In this document: positions 29,567-38,160 of the stretch, piece after piece
How the letters are laid out: every line of letters starts with the position of its first letter
How positions within the stretch are numbered: the first letter of the stretch is position 1
Source of the DNA: an uncultured Pelagibacteraceae bacterium
Lineage (GTDB): Bacteria; Pseudomonadota; Alphaproteobacteria; Pelagibacterales; Pelagibacteraceae
Reading direction: 5' to 3'
Assembly: GCA_902597675.1 (NCBI GenBank)
Contig: CACJYR010000012.1
Span: 1 to 38,160 of the forward strand
DNA: 38,160 bases
Made by a program: the position numbers and the translations under genes
The notes under the pieces: generated by a model
Told to the model about the DNA's origin: nothing
What the model saw: the letters and a program-made list of their open reading frames with translations, nothing else
The model's database searches: none

Positions 29567-30018
29567 TGATTAAATTAAATAATAGAAATAAGATTAATAA
29601 GAGTAAACTTAGAGTTGGCAGAGGTATCGGTTCTGGAAAAGGCAAAACATCTGGAAGAGGTGTAAAAGGTCAAAAATCCAGATCTGGTGTGGCGATTAAA
29701 AGTTTTGAGGGTGGACAAATGCCACTATACAGAAGACTTCCAAAAAGAGGATTCAACCCTATTAATAAAAAAACAATTGCTATATTAAACCTAGATAAAA
29801 TCCAATCTTATATTGATAAAAAAAATATTAAAACTACAGATACGCTGAATTCAAATTTACTCAAAAAACTAAAATTAATAGATCAAAATTCAATTAAATT
29901 AAAAATTTTAGGTTCCGGAGCCATTAAAGATAAAATCAATATTGAGGCAGATCTTGCATCAAAGTCTGCTGTTGAAAAACTTGAAAAAATTGGTGGTTCA
30001 ATACAATTAAAAAAATAG
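29566..30018 (+). CDS. rplO: 50S ribosomal protein L15
   Basis: 150 aa. uL15 is a late assembly protein of the large subunit with an extended basic N-terminus. [21 protein letters not shown] at about 17-37 and [15 protein letters not shown] near residue 50 are diagnostic. It begins in the rpsE stop codon and is followed after 9 bases by secY. Confidence 0.97.
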   Translation: MIKLNNRNKINKSKLRVGRGIGSGKGKTSGRGVKGQKSRSGVAIKSFEGGQMPLYRRLPKRGFNPINKKTIAILNLDKIQSYIDKKNIKTTDTLNSNLLKKLKLIDQNSIKLKILGSGAIKDKINIEADLASKSAVEKLEKIGGSIQLKK

Positions 30019-30027
30019 TTTAATTTA

Positions 30028-31308
30028 ATGAGCGCATCATCATCAAATACTGATTTAAGAAATAGAATAATATTTACCCTTGCTATTTTAGTGGTCTATA
30101 GATTTGGAACTTTTGTGCCTTTGCCTGGGATAGATCCCGAACAACTCAAAATAATGATGGAAGGTAATCAAAAAGGTTTATTAGGAATGTTTAATGTTTT
30201 TGCTGGTGGTGCAGTGAGTAGAATGGCAATTTTTGCATTAGGAATCATGCCATATATTTCCTCATCAATTATTGTTCAACTATTGACTGGTGTTTCTGAT
30301 TATTTCAAAAATTTAAAATCACAAGGAGAAACTGGTAGAGCAAAAATTACTCAGATAACTCGTTATGGAACAGTTTTACTTGCAACAGTTCAAGGTTATG
30401 GATTAGCAGTAGGTCTAGAGTCCTCAGCTGGACTAGTAATTAATCCTGGTGTTTTTTTTAAGATTTCAACTGTCACCACGATTGTTTCTGGAACTATTTT
30501 TTTAATGTGGTTAGGAGAACAGATTACCCAAAGAGGAATTGGTAATGGTATATCTCTTATTATTTTTGCTGGTATCGTTGCAGAAATTCCAAGAGCTCTA
30601 GTCACCACTTTTGAACTTGGTAGAACAGGAGCAGTCTCCACATTAATGATCTTAGCTTTATTTGTTTTATTAATCTTAACAATATTATTTATTGTTTTTA
30701 TGGAGAGAGCTTTAAGAAAAATACTAATAAATTACCCTAAAAGACAAGTTGGTAATAAAATGTATGGGGGAGAGTCATCTCATTTACCACTTAAGATTAA
30801 TCAAGCTGGAGTAATTCCCGCAATTTTTGCATCGGCATTACTATTATTACCAGTAACTTTTTCAAATTTTAATTTTTCTGATAATGAAACTTTTTTAAAT
30901 ATAAGTTCATATTTTACTCAAGGACAACCTTTGTATATGTTGCTTTATGCATCGGGAATAATATTTTTTACTTTTTTTTACACTTCAATAACTTTTAATC
31001 CAACAGAAACAGCTGATAATTTGAGAAAATATGGTGGTTTTGTACCTGGAATAAGACCTGGAGAAAGCACAGCAATTTATATCGATAATATTTTAACAAA
31101 GTTGACAACAATCGGGGCTTTATATTTAACTTTAGTTTGTTTAATGCCCGAGTTTTTAATTGCTAATTATCCAATTCCTTTCTATCTGGGAGGTACATCA
31201 ATTTTAATTGTAGTTGTTGTTGCAATAGACACTGTAACACAAATACAAACAAGATTAATGAGTTCCCAATACGAACAATTGATTAAAAAAACAAAATTCG
31301 GAAGATAA
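30028..31308 (+). CDS. secY: Preprotein translocase subunit SecY
   Basis: 426 aa, with about ten hydrophobic segments. SecY forms the inner-membrane channel with SecE (encoded at 7138). RIIFTLAILVVYRFGTFVPLPGID begins the first span, followed by the plug-region sequence GGAVSRMAIFALGIMPYISSSI; GGESSHLPLKINQAGVIPAIFA and the C-terminal GGFVPGIRPGE are also typical. Adenylate kinase follows after 3 bases, as in many bacteria. Confidence 0.98.
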   Translation: MSASSSNTDLRNRIIFTLAILVVYRFGTFVPLPGIDPEQLKIMMEGNQKGLLGMFNVFAGGAVSRMAIFALGIMPYISSSIIVQLLTGVSDYFKNLKSQGETGRAKITQITRYGTVLLATVQGYGLAVGLESSAGLVINPGVFFKISTVTTIVSGTIFLMWLGEQITQRGIGNGISLIIFAGIVAEIPRALVTTFELGRTGAVSTLMILALFVLLILTILFIVFMERALRKILINYPKRQVGNKMYGGESSHLPLKINQAGVIPAIFASALLLLPVTFSNFNFSDNETFLNISSYFTQGQPLYMLLYASGIIFFTFFYTSITFNPTETADNLRKYGGFVPGIRPGESTAIYIDNILTKLTTIGALYLTLVCLMPEFLIANYPIPFYLGGTSILIVVVVAIDTVTQIQTRLMSSQYEQLIKKTKFGR

Positions 31309-31311
31309 TTC

Positions 31312-31875
31312 GTGAATATAATCCTATTTGGACCTCCCGGTGCTGGAAAAGGAACACAAGCAAAATATTTAGTTAAAAAGATAAATGGTTTTCAAGTTTC
31401 AACAGGTGATATGTTAAGGGATGAAATCAAGAAAAATTCTGAAATAGGAAAAAAAATAATTAATGACATGAACCATGGTAAATTTGTAAGTGATGAAATT
31501 GTAAACGAATTAATTAAAAAAGTAATTTTTGATGAAAAATATAAAAACAAACTTATTTTTGATGGATATCCTAGATCATTAGAGCAAGCTAAAAATTTAG
31601 AAACTATTTTAGAAAGTTCAAATCAAAAGATTGATTATATTTTTTTTCTTAATGTTCAAAAAGAAGTAATAATTAAACGAGTTGAAAAAAGAAAAACTTT
31701 AGAAAAAAGATCTGATGATGACTCAAATATTATTCTAAAAAGATATAATACCTATATGGATATGACACGCCCCGTTTTAGATTTCTATTCCAAAAATTCA
31801 AACTTTTATGAAATAGATGGTGCGCTTAAAATAGAACAAATAACCGCTAAAATAGATGCTTTTCTTAATGTTTAA
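31312..31875 (+). CDS. adk: Adenylate kinase
   Basis: 187 aa from a GTG start. It converts AMP plus ATP to two ADP in the cytosol. The P-loop GPPGAGKGT is at residues 7-15; STGDMLRDEI and FDGYPRSLEQA are the nucleotide-binding segments. The lid region is short (KTLEKRSDDDSN), without the inserted zinc-type lid, so this is the short form. It follows secY by 3 bases. A promoter-like pair comes after it. Confidence 0.96.
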   Translation: MNIILFGPPGAGKGTQAKYLVKKINGFQVSTGDMLRDEIKKNSEIGKKIINDMNHGKFVSDEIVNELIKKVIFDEKYKNKLIFDGYPRSLEQAKNLETILESSNQKIDYIFFLNVQKEVIIKRVEKRKTLEKRSDDDSNIILKRYNTYMDMTRPVLDFYSKNSNFYEIDGALKIEQITAKIDAFLNV

Positions 31876-31879
31876 GACA

Positions 31880-31907
31880 TTGACTTTGAAATAACTTCTT
31901 ATATAAA
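31880..31907 (+). promoter_or_regulatory. Candidate promoter of the alpha operon (rpsM-rplQ)
   Basis: TTGACT (31880-31885) and TATAAA (31902-31907) are spaced by 16 bases in the 54-base gap between adk and rpsM. This is the best sigma70-like pair in the window. It would give a leader of only about 15 bases, too short for the S4-binding pseudoknot known from E. coli. Confidence 0.6.
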
Positions 31908-31929
31908 AGGCTAAATTTATCTCAAAATT

Positions 31930-32313
31930 ATGGCTCGTATTGCAGGAATAAATATCCCACAAAATAAATTAGTTCAAGTAGGGCTAACTTATATTTATGG
32001 TATTGGTGATAAATTTTCAAAACAAATTTGCACATCATTAGCAATCCCTAAAGAAAAAAGAGTAAATCAACTTACTGATGATGAAATTTTGAAAATAAGA
32101 GAATACATTGATCAAAATTTTAAAGTTGAAGGAGATCTTAGAAGAGATTATTCACTGAGCATAAAAAGATTAATTGATTTAGCTTGCTATAGAGGTTCGA
32201 GACATAGAAAAAAATTACCTGTAAGAGGTCAAAGAACTAGATGTAATGCTCGAACGAGAAAAGGAAAAGCTATTGCGATAGCTGGAAAAAAATTAACACC
32301 ACTTAAGAAATAA
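31930..32313 (+). CDS. rpsM: 30S ribosomal protein S13
   Basis: 127 aa. uS13 in the small-subunit head bridges to the large subunit and touches P-site t[55 protein letters not shown] are diagnostic. No rpmJ is seen between adk and this gene. rpsK follows after 2 bases. Confidence 0.97.
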   Translation: MARIAGINIPQNKLVQVGLTYIYGIGDKFSKQICTSLAIPKEKRVNQLTDDEILKIREYIDQNFKVEGDLRRDYSLSIKRLIDLACYRGSRHRKKLPVRGQRTRCNARTRKGKAIAIAGKKLTPLKK

Positions 32314-32315
32314 GC

Positions 32316-32765
32316 ATGGCAAAAGCAGAAAAAAAAGATAATAAAGAACTGAGTCAAGATAAGTCGCCAAAAAAAGCTGTCAAAAGTTCTTATTCAAAAA
32401 AAAAGAAAACTAAAAAAAATATCTTAAATGGAATTGCATATGTTCAATCAACTTTTAATAATACAATTATTTCAATCGCTGACACTAATGGAAACGTAAT
32501 TTCATGGGCATCAGCTGGACAAAAAGGTTTTAAAGGTTCTAGAAAATCAACTCCATACGCAGCACAAATAGCTGCTGATGCTGCCGCATCTAAAGCCTTA
32601 GAGTTTGGCATGAAAACTTTATCTGTGGAAGTTAAGGGTCCTGGTTCAGGCAGAGAAACAGCATTAAGAGCACTACAAGCGAGAGGATTTAGAATTTTAT
32701 CAATTAAAGATACAACACCGATGCCACATAATGGTACTAGGCCACCAAAAAAAAGGAGAGTTTAA
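32316..32765 (+). CDS. rpsK: 30S ribosomal protein S11
   Basis: 149 aa, longer than the usual 127-130 owing to a Lys/Ser-rich N-terminal extension of about 20 residues. uS11 lines the mRNA exit on the platform. [36 protein letters not shown] and [19 protein letters not shown] are diagnostic. The stop overlaps rpoA; rpsD, often present between them in other phyla, is absent, as is usual in alphaproteobacteria. Confidence 0.97.
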   Translation: MAKAEKKDNKELSQDKSPKKAVKSSYSKKKKTKKNILNGIAYVQSTFNNTIISIADTNGNVISWASAGQKGFKGSRKSTPYAAQIAADAAASKALEFGMKTLSVEVKGPGSGRETALRALQARGFRILSIKDTTPMPHNGTRPPKKRRV

Positions 32766-33793
32766 TGGATGTAGAAAATGTAAATGTGAAAAATTGGAAA
32801 TCATTAATCAAACCTGCGAAACTTGATGTTAAAATAAGTGATGATTTAACTCACGCTACAATCATCGCTGAACCATTAGAAAAAGGTTATGGTTTAACAC
32901 TTGGTAATTCACTTAGAAGAATTTTATTATCCTCAATCAGAGGAGCAGCAGTAACCTCAATTCAAATTGATGGTGTACTTCATGAGTTTACATCTATTAA
33001 AGGTGTAAGAGAAGATGTTACTGATATTGTATTAAATGTTAAATCTCTGGCATTAAAATGTGCTGCTGAGGGAACAAAAAAACTAGTATTAGATGCCAAA
33101 GGACCTGGTGAAATAAAAGCATCTGACGTCGCATCAGTTCCTGATGTTGAAATTTTGAATCCTGACTTAGTTATTTGTAATTTAGATGAAAATACTCACT
33201 TCCATATGGAAATGAATGTTAATACTGGAAAAGGTTATGTTCCAGCTGATTTAAATAAACCTGAGGAACCACCTTTAGGTTTAATTGCCATTGACTCATT
33301 ATATAGTCCCGTTAAAAAAGTTTCTTATTCAGTAAGTACCGCAAGAGAAGGTAAGGCTTTAGATTACGATAAATTAACGATGGAAGTTGAGACAAACGGA
33401 TCAATTTCTGCTGAAGATGCAGTTGCTTATTCTGCTAGAATTTTTCAAGATCAATTAAAAATGTTTATTAATTTTGATGAACCTGTGGAAGCTCCGGTTA
33501 AAGAAGTTTCAACAGAGCCTGAATTTAATAAAAATTTATTAAGAAAAGTAGACGAGCTTGAATTATCTGTTAGATCAATGAATTGTCTTAAAAATGATAA
33601 TATAATTTATATTGGTGATTTAGTTCAAAAATCTGAGGGCGAGATGTTAAGAACCCCAAATTTTGGAAGAAAATCGTTAAATGAAATTAAAGAAGTTTTA
33701 ACTGGTATGTCTCTTTATTTAGGGATGGAAATTCCAAATTGGCCACCAGATAATATCGCAGAAATGTCTAAAAAATTAGAGGAAAGTATCTAA
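32765..33793 (+). CDS. rpoA: RNA polymerase alpha subunit
   Basis: 342 aa. The alpha dimer nucleates polymerase assembly; its C-terminal domain binds UP elements and activators. The N-terminal domain has [23 protein letters not shown] near residues 39-61. The C-terminal domain has [16 protein letters not shown] and [19 protein letters not shown] sequence. It overlaps rpsK and rplQ by one base each. Confidence 0.98.
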   Translation: MDVENVNVKNWKSLIKPAKLDVKISDDLTHATIIAEPLEKGYGLTLGNSLRRILLSSIRGAAVTSIQIDGVLHEFTSIKGVREDVTDIVLNVKSLALKCAAEGTKKLVLDAKGPGEIKASDVASVPDVEILNPDLVICNLDENTHFHMEMNVNTGKGYVPADLNKPEEPPLGLIAIDSLYSPVKKVSYSVSTAREGKALDYDKLTMEVETNGSISAEDAVAYSARIFQDQLKMFINFDEPVEAPVKEVSTEPEFNKNLLRKVDELELSVRSMNCLKNDNIIYIGDLVQKSEGEMLRTPNFGRKSLNEIKEVLTGMSLYLGMEIPNWPPDNIAEMSKKLEESI

Positions 33794-34236
33794 TGAGACA
33801 TGGAATGGTAAATAAGAAGTTAAACAGAACTTCTGAACACCGAAAAGCGCTGCTTAAAAATATGCTTAATTCCTTAATAAAGTATGAGCAAATTAAAACA
33901 ACTTTACCAAAAGCAAAATTTTTAAAGCCACAGGCTGACAAAATAATCACATTAGGTAAAAAAGATAGTTTGCATAATACTAAAATTTTGATTTCTCAAT
34001 TGCAGGATATTAAGTCAGCCAATAAAGTAAAAAAAACTTTATCTAAAAGATACGAAAAAAGAGCTGGTGGTTATACAAGAATTATTAAAGCAGGTTTTAG
34101 ATACGGAGATAATGCGCCTATGGCTATAATTGAATTTGTTGATAGAGACGTTCAAGCCAAAAAAGTTGATAAAAAAAAGAAAGATCCAGCAAAAGAAGTT
34201 GAAAAAAAAGAAGATAAGAAAGCTGCCACAGCATAA
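33793..34236 (+). CDS. rplQ: 50S ribosomal protein L17
   Basis: 147 aa. bL17 sits near the tunnel exit. [20 protein letters not shown] and the later [25 protein letters not shown] are diagnostic. A charged Lys/Glu tail of about 30 residues follows the conserved part, longer than in E. coli (127 aa). It is the last ribosomal gene of the run; no intrinsic terminator is seen before the next gene 19 bases on. Confidence 0.97.
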   Translation: MRHGMVNKKLNRTSEHRKALLKNMLNSLIKYEQIKTTLPKAKFLKPQADKIITLGKKDSLHNTKILISQLQDIKSANKVKKTLSKRYEKRAGGYTRIIKAGFRYGDNAPMAIIEFVDRDVQAKKVDKKKKDPAKEVEKKEDKKAATA

Positions 34237-34255
34237 ATAAAAGCCTTAGATATTC

Positions 34256-35167
34256 ATGATTAGAAGTTTTATCGTTGAGTCAACGTGTAATAACATGCGT
34301 ATTGATAGATGGTTAAGAAACAAATTAGGAAAAGTACCGCAAAGTCTTATTGAAAAGAGTTTAAGGTTAGGAAAAATTAAAATAAATAAAAAAAAAATAA
34401 AAAGCTCTTTTAAGATTAAAACAAATGATAAAATAGAACTCTTCAATATTGATTTTAAAGAAAAAATTAAACACGAGAAAAAACAATTCAATCCTTCCAT
34501 TGAGGTAATAAAATCTAATGAAGATCTGATCATAGATAACAATGAAGATTTTATAGTTTTGAATAAAAGTGCAGGAATATCAGTTCAAGGTGGAACAAAG
34601 TCAAAAAAAAATCTAGTAGATATATTTGCAAAAAGTGAAATATTTCAAGGAACAAAACCATTCTCTGTTCATAGATTAGACAAAGATACCTCAGGTGTTT
34701 TTATTATTGCGAAAAATAGACAAACAGCTCAACTATTGACCTCTCTATTTAGATTAAGAAAAGTGCACAAAACTTATTTGGCAATATGTAACGGAGAAAT
34801 TGAAAAAGACTCAGGTGAATGGAATGATAATTTGATAAGGTACGACAATGGAAAAAAAATTATTGAAAAAGCTAAAACAATTTTTAAAGTGATAGATAAA
34901 AATACCAATGCTAGTTTAGTAGAAATGAAACCAATCACAGGAAGAAAACATCAATTACGAAAACAATTATTTAACATTGGACATTCAATTTTTGGTGATA
35001 AAAAATATAATTCATCTGTTTCATCGAAAGGTATAAATAAGGATTTAATGCTTCATTCCTATCAAATAAAATTTATGATTAATGAAAAAAAATATACTTA
35101 CAAAGCATTATTACCAGATTATTTTAATAAGTTGTTAAAGACTAAAAGATTAAATTTTTCAAATTAG
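34256..35167 (+). CDS. RluA-family ribosomal pseudouridine synthase
   Basis: 303 aa. It converts uridine to pseudouridine in RNA, probably 23S rRNA. An S4-type RNA-binding domain is at about residues 15-65 ([21 protein letters not shown]). The catalytic motif HRLDKDTSG (139-147) has Asp142 as nucleophile; [12 protein letters not shown] is the conserved second motif. S4 plus RluA layout suits RluC or RluD; RluC is the commoner call for this length in the group, but I cannot separate them. It may be cotranscribed with rplQ. Its end overlaps lipB, on the other strand, by 26 bases. Confidence 0.88.
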   Translation: MIRSFIVESTCNNMRIDRWLRNKLGKVPQSLIEKSLRLGKIKINKKKIKSSFKIKTNDKIELFNIDFKEKIKHEKKQFNPSIEVIKSNEDLIIDNNEDFIVLNKSAGISVQGGTKSKKNLVDIFAKSEIFQGTKPFSVHRLDKDTSGVFIIAKNRQTAQLLTSLFRLRKVHKTYLAICNGEIEKDSGEWNDNLIRYDNGKKIIEKAKTIFKVIDKNTNASLVEMKPITGRKHQLRKQLFNIGHSIFGDKKYNSSVSSKGINKDLMLHSYQIKFMINEKKYTYKALLPDYFNKLLKTKRLNFSN

Positions 35168-35771
35168 TTTTAAATATTTCTATTAACTTATTTTCTAAAT
35201 CATCATAATTTTGATTTTTAATTTGTTTGAGATTAGTAATACCTTTATCTTTAATCCCACAAGGAACAATCGCGTTATATTTTTTTAAATCGTTATTAAT
35301 ATTGATAGAAAAACCATGATAAGCTATCCATTTACTTACCCTGACCCCAATTGCAGCAACTTTTTTTATGGTTGAATTATCATTGTACCAAATACCAATA
35401 TTTTCTTTATCAGCAAATGTTTCTATGTCATAGAGGCTCAGGGTTTCAATAATTGATTTTTCAATTACAGATATGAATTTTCTAATATCTTTCTTACCTT
35501 TCTTTAAATCAATTACAAAATAACAAATGAGTTGTCCTGGTCCATGATAAGTTATTTTACCACCTCTATTAGTTTTTATAATATTTATAGATTTATCTAT
35601 TATCTCATTTTCTTTATAGCTTGTTCCCGATGTATAGATATGATCATGTTCTAAAACCCAAATCAAATCATCTACTTTTTTTAGATCGATATCTTTAAGT
35701 CGATCTTCCATAAATGATATTGCGTCTTCATATTTTACTGGATTTTGGGACTTTTTAATTTCTATAGGCAT
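35142..35771 (-). CDS. lipB: Lipoyl(octanoyl) transferase LipB
   Basis: 209 aa. LipB moves octanoate from acyl carrier protein to lipoyl domains of 2-oxoacid dehydrogenases and the glycine cleavage H protein; LipA then inserts sulfur. [16 protein letters not shown] (69-84) is the substrate-binding motif, and the catalytic pair is Lys137 in KVAAIGVRV and Cys171 in VPCGI. Length is usual. The gene converges with and overlaps the pseudouridine synthase by 26 bases, and is divergent from mgtE across 60 bases. Confidence 0.95.
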   Translation of the reverse strand: MPIEIKKSQNPVKYEDAISFMEDRLKDIDLKKVDDLIWVLEHDHIYTSGTSYKENEIIDKSINIIKTNRGGKITYHGPGQLICYFVIDLKKGKKDIRKFISVIEKSIIETLSLYDIETFADKENIGIWYNDNSTIKKVAAIGVRVSKWIAYHGFSININNDLKKYNAIVPCGIKDKGITNLKQIKNQNYDDLENKLIEIFKTNLKNLIF

Positions 35772-35831
35772 TTAAAAATTGTATTCTTTTCATTTTGTAT
35801 TAAAAGATCCGTCTAAATAATAGGTGTATTT

Positions 35832-37205
35832 ATGACTTTAATAAAAAAAATTAAAGATAAAAAAGTCAATTTTGAATTTAATAAGGAATATATAAAAGTT
35901 GTAACAGACAAAATTACCTCAAATGATGCATCTTTTATAACTAGATCTTTTGAGGAAATGCATCCTGCTGATGCTGCTGATATTATTGAGCATTTAAGTG
36001 AAAATGACAGAGAAAGTTTAATAAAATTAAATAATTTTAAGATTGATCCAGAAGTATTTGTTGAATTAAACGAGTCTGTTCAATCAGAAATCATTAAATA
36101 TCTCTCCTCAGATGCAATTGTTAGGATTTTAAAAAATTTAGAGTCTGATGACGCTATAGCTATTTTAGAAAATGTTGAAGAAAAAGATAAAAATTCAATA
36201 TTAAGTTTATTACCCCCAAAAGATCGATTTGCTTTATTAGAAGGTCTTAGTTATCCAGAGGATAGTGCTGCTAGGATAATGCAAAGAGAATTTACAGCAA
36301 TCCCAAGTAACTGGTCGGTAGGACAAACTATTGATTATTTAAGAGAGAATAAAGACTTACCAGAAGAGTTTTTAGAAATTTACATTGTTGATGAAAATTT
36401 TAAACCTATTGGTGCTGTACCATCCTCTAAAGTATTAAGAACACCTAGAGAAACAAAAATGTCCTCAATAATGGATGATTCAATTTTTTTAGTTCCAGTG
36501 GATATGGATAGAGAAGAAGTTGGTAATTCATTTGAAAATTACAATTTAAACTCAGCTTGTGTTGTAGATAAGAATAATAAACTTGTAGGAATGATAACTT
36601 CCGATGATGTATTAACAGTTTTAAAAGAAGAAGCTGAGGAAGATGCTTTAAGATTAGCTGGTGTTGGTGACGAAGAAATTACAGATGGTGTTATCACAAA
36701 AACTAAAAGACGATTTAACTGGTTACTATTAAACTTATTCACAGCATTTCTGGCTACTTATTGTATAAGTTTGTTTGGTGCAACAATTGAACAAATGGTT
36801 GTTTTGGCATTTTTAATGCCAATAGTTGCATCGATGGGTGGTAATGCAGGTATGCAAACTTTAGCTGTTACTGTTAGAACTTTAGCAACAAATGATTTAA
36901 CAAAAAATAACTTTAATCAAAACATTATAAAGGAATTTAATATTGGTATCCTCAATGGAATAATTTTTGCTGTTATAAGTTCTTTTATCGTTCAAGTCTG
37001 GTTTCAAGATTACCAATTATCATTAATAATATCGATCTCAATGATTTTGACAATGGTAGTGGCAGGTTTATTTGGAATACTTGTTCCAGTCACGTTAAAA
37101 AAAATGAAAATTGATCCAGCAATTGCATCTAGTGTTTTCGTAACAACAATAACTGATGTAATAGGTTTTGTTTCTTTTTTAGGTGTTGGGGCTTATTTTT
37201 TATAG
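35832..37205 (+). CDS. mgtE: Magnesium transporter MgtE
   Basis: 457 aa. MgtE is a homodimeric inner-membrane magnesium channel gated by cytosolic magnesium. The layout is complete: an N-terminal superhelical domain (about 35-140, with MHPADAADIIEHL), two CBS domains (about 143-268), a connecting helix, then five membrane spans from about residue 297. The pore motif PIVASMGGNAGMQTLAV starts at 330. The gene ends 4 bases from the panC stop on the other strand. Confidence 0.96.
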   Translation: MTLIKKIKDKKVNFEFNKEYIKVVTDKITSNDASFITRSFEEMHPADAADIIEHLSENDRESLIKLNNFKIDPEVFVELNESVQSEIIKYLSSDAIVRILKNLESDDAIAILENVEEKDKNSILSLLPPKDRFALLEGLSYPEDSAARIMQREFTAIPSNWSVGQTIDYLRENKDLPEEFLEIYIVDENFKPIGAVPSSKVLRTPRETKMSSIMDDSIFLVPVDMDREEVGNSFENYNLNSACVVDKNNKLVGMITSDDVLTVLKEEAEEDALRLAGVGDEEITDGVITKTKRRFNWLLLNLFTAFLATYCISLFGATIEQMVVLAFLMPIVASMGGNAGMQTLAVTVRTLATNDLTKNNFNQNIIKEFNIGILNGIIFAVISSFIVQVWFQDYQLSLIISISMILTMVVAGLFGILVPVTLKKMKIDPAIASSVFVTTITDVIGFVSFLGVGAYFL

Positions 37206-37209
37206 AATT

Positions 37210-38019
37210 TTAAAAATTATCAATTAATCTTACATTATTAATATAAAAAGATACGAAAATTTTTGAATTTTTTAATTTGTTAGAAATTTTAAGATTTTTA
37301 ATATTTCTTAATTCGAGATATTCAATCTTAACATTTTGTAATTTATTTATTTCATTTCTAGTTTTATTTAGCACTTTTTTAATATTTGATTGCATATGTA
37401 ACTTTCTTTTAAGTTTCATAATATCGGTAATTAATTTTGCAGCCAAATTTTTTTCACGTTTTTGTAATAATGAATTTCTGGAAGATAATGCTAATTTGTT
37501 TCTTTCTCTAATTGTTCTACATTCTATTATTTTTGAAGAGTGTTTTTTTAAATACTTTTTTAAAAGATATAATTGTTGCAAATCTTTCTCTCCCATAAAT
37601 ATTTTTTGAGGTTTTATATTTTCAATTAGCCGTTCCATTACATCAATTACACCCTCGAAATGTCCTTTTCTGTACTTAGCACATAATATCTTGTCTTTTT
37701 TTGAAATTATAATTTTAGAGGATCTCTTTACTCTATAAATTTCCTTAACAGTTGGTAAATATACATAATTAACTTTAAGTTTTTTTAAAATCGATAAGTC
37801 CTTCTTTCTATTTCTTGGATATTTCTTAAAATCATTTTTATTATTAAATTGTTTTGGATTTACAAATATACTTACAATTGTTTTATTGCATTTTTTTTTG
37901 GATTGTTTAATTAACGATATATGGCCTTTGTGAAGACTTCCCATAGTAGGTACAAAACCTAGATTAGACACATTTTCTAATGCCTCATTTAAATCATTAT
38001 TATTCAATAAAATTTTCAT
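37210..38019 (-). CDS. panC: Pantothenate synthetase
   Basis: 269 aa from the ATG at 38019. It joins pantoate and beta-alanine using ATP, the last step of vitamin B5 synthesis. PTMGSLHKGH (24-33) is the HxGH-type nucleotide-binding motif, followed by VSIFVNPKQFN (49-59), GEKDLQQL, and TIRERNKLALSSRN, which corresponds to the ATP-binding SSRN motif. An in-frame ATG at 38049 would add ten residues that do not match the family start. Very high Lys/Asn content fits its AT-rich codons. It is divergent from the galU-like gene. Confidence 0.93.
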   Translation of the reverse strand: MKILLNNNDLNEALENVSNLGFVPTMGSLHKGHISLIKQSKKKCNKTIVSIFVNPKQFNNKNDFKKYPRNRKKDLSILKKLKVNYVYLPTVKEIYRVKRSSKIIISKKDKILCAKYRKGHFEGVIDVMERLIENIKPQKIFMGEKDLQQLYLLKKYLKKHSSKIIECRTIRERNKLALSSRNSLLQKREKNLAAKLITDIMKLKRKLHMQSNIKKVLNKTRNEINKLQNVKIEYLELRNIKNLKISNKLKNSKIFVSFYINNVRLIDNF

Positions 38020-38053
38020 TTGTATAAAACTTTTTAATAAGTAAAACATTTGA

Positions 38054-38160
38054 ATGATTAAACAAGCAATTATTCCTTTAGCTGGTTTGGGTACACGTTT
38101 ACTTCCATTAACCAGTGTATTTCCAAAAGAGCTTTTGCCTATTAATGGTAAACCAGGAAT
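38054..38160 (+). CDS. galU: UTP-glucose-1-phosphate uridylyltransferase-like (5' end only)
   Basis: The first 35 codons before the window ends. [15 protein letters not shown] followed by PKELLPI matches the nucleotide-binding N-terminus of bacterial UTP-glucose-1-phosphate uridylyltransferases, which make UDP-glucose. The phrase [12 protein letters not shown] is more like GalU than like RfbA-type enzymes, but the piece is short, so a related sugar-nucleotidyltransferase is possible. It is divergent from panC with a 34-base gap. Confidence 0.75.
   Translation, partial: MIKQAIIPLAGLGTRLLPLTSVFPKELLPINGKPG

Overview
The window is AT-rich, densely packed DNA from a free-living alphaproteobacterium, most likely of the SAR11 clade (Candidatus Pelagibacter type). 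The basis is the very small intergenic gaps, the Lys/Asn/Ile-rich proteins, the cluster order tRNA-Tyr, tRNA-Gly, tuf, tRNA-Trp, secE, nusG, and a single continuous run of the rif, str, S10, spc and alpha ribosomal clusters. Taxonomy is inferred from gene content and style; no rRNA gene is present to confirm it.

Left flank (1-5465): a secreted autotransporter-like protein with five propeller-like repeats, then tRNA-Leu(TAA) running almost directly into NAD kinase. Next comes a small accessory patch at about 3259-4612. It holds an Mrr/resolvase-like nuclease, a TerB-like protein and a tiny lipoprotein. On its left is a decayed 51-bp copy of the 3' part of tRNA-Thr, and on its right the intact tRNA-Thr(TGT), with 11-bp direct repeats just inside. 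This is the expected footprint of an element integrated at a tRNA gene, and it is the most interesting region of the window. A SpoU-family rRNA methyltransferase (rlmB-like) lies upstream of tRNA-Thr on the same minus strand.

Core (5595-34236): tRNA-Tyr, tRNA-Gly, tuf, tRNA-Trp, secE, nusG, rplK, rplA, rplJ, rplL, rpoB, rpoC, rpsL, rpsG, fusA, rpsJ, rplC, rplD, rplW, rplB, rpsS, rplV, rpsC, rplP, rpmC, rpsQ, rplN, rplX, rplE, rpsN, rpsH, rplF, rplR, rpsE, rplO, secY, adk, rpsM, rpsK, rpoA, rplQ, all on the plus strand. Together they make elongation factors, ribosomal proteins, the RNA polymerase core and the Sec channel. Candidate promoters lie before tRNA-Tyr, before rpsL and before rpsM, and a hairpin lies between rplL and rpoB. 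Notable absences are the second tuf after fusA, rpmD between rpsE and rplO, and rpmJ after secY. Many genes overlap by 1-17 bases.

Right flank (34256-38160): an RluA-family pseudouridine synthase (plus) converges on and overlaps lipB (minus). mgtE (plus) converges with panC (minus), and a UTP-glucose-1-phosphate uridylyltransferase-like gene starts at 38054 and runs off the end. No stretch longer than 300 bases lacks a gene. The first 157 bases and 2258-2397 hold no convincing gene.
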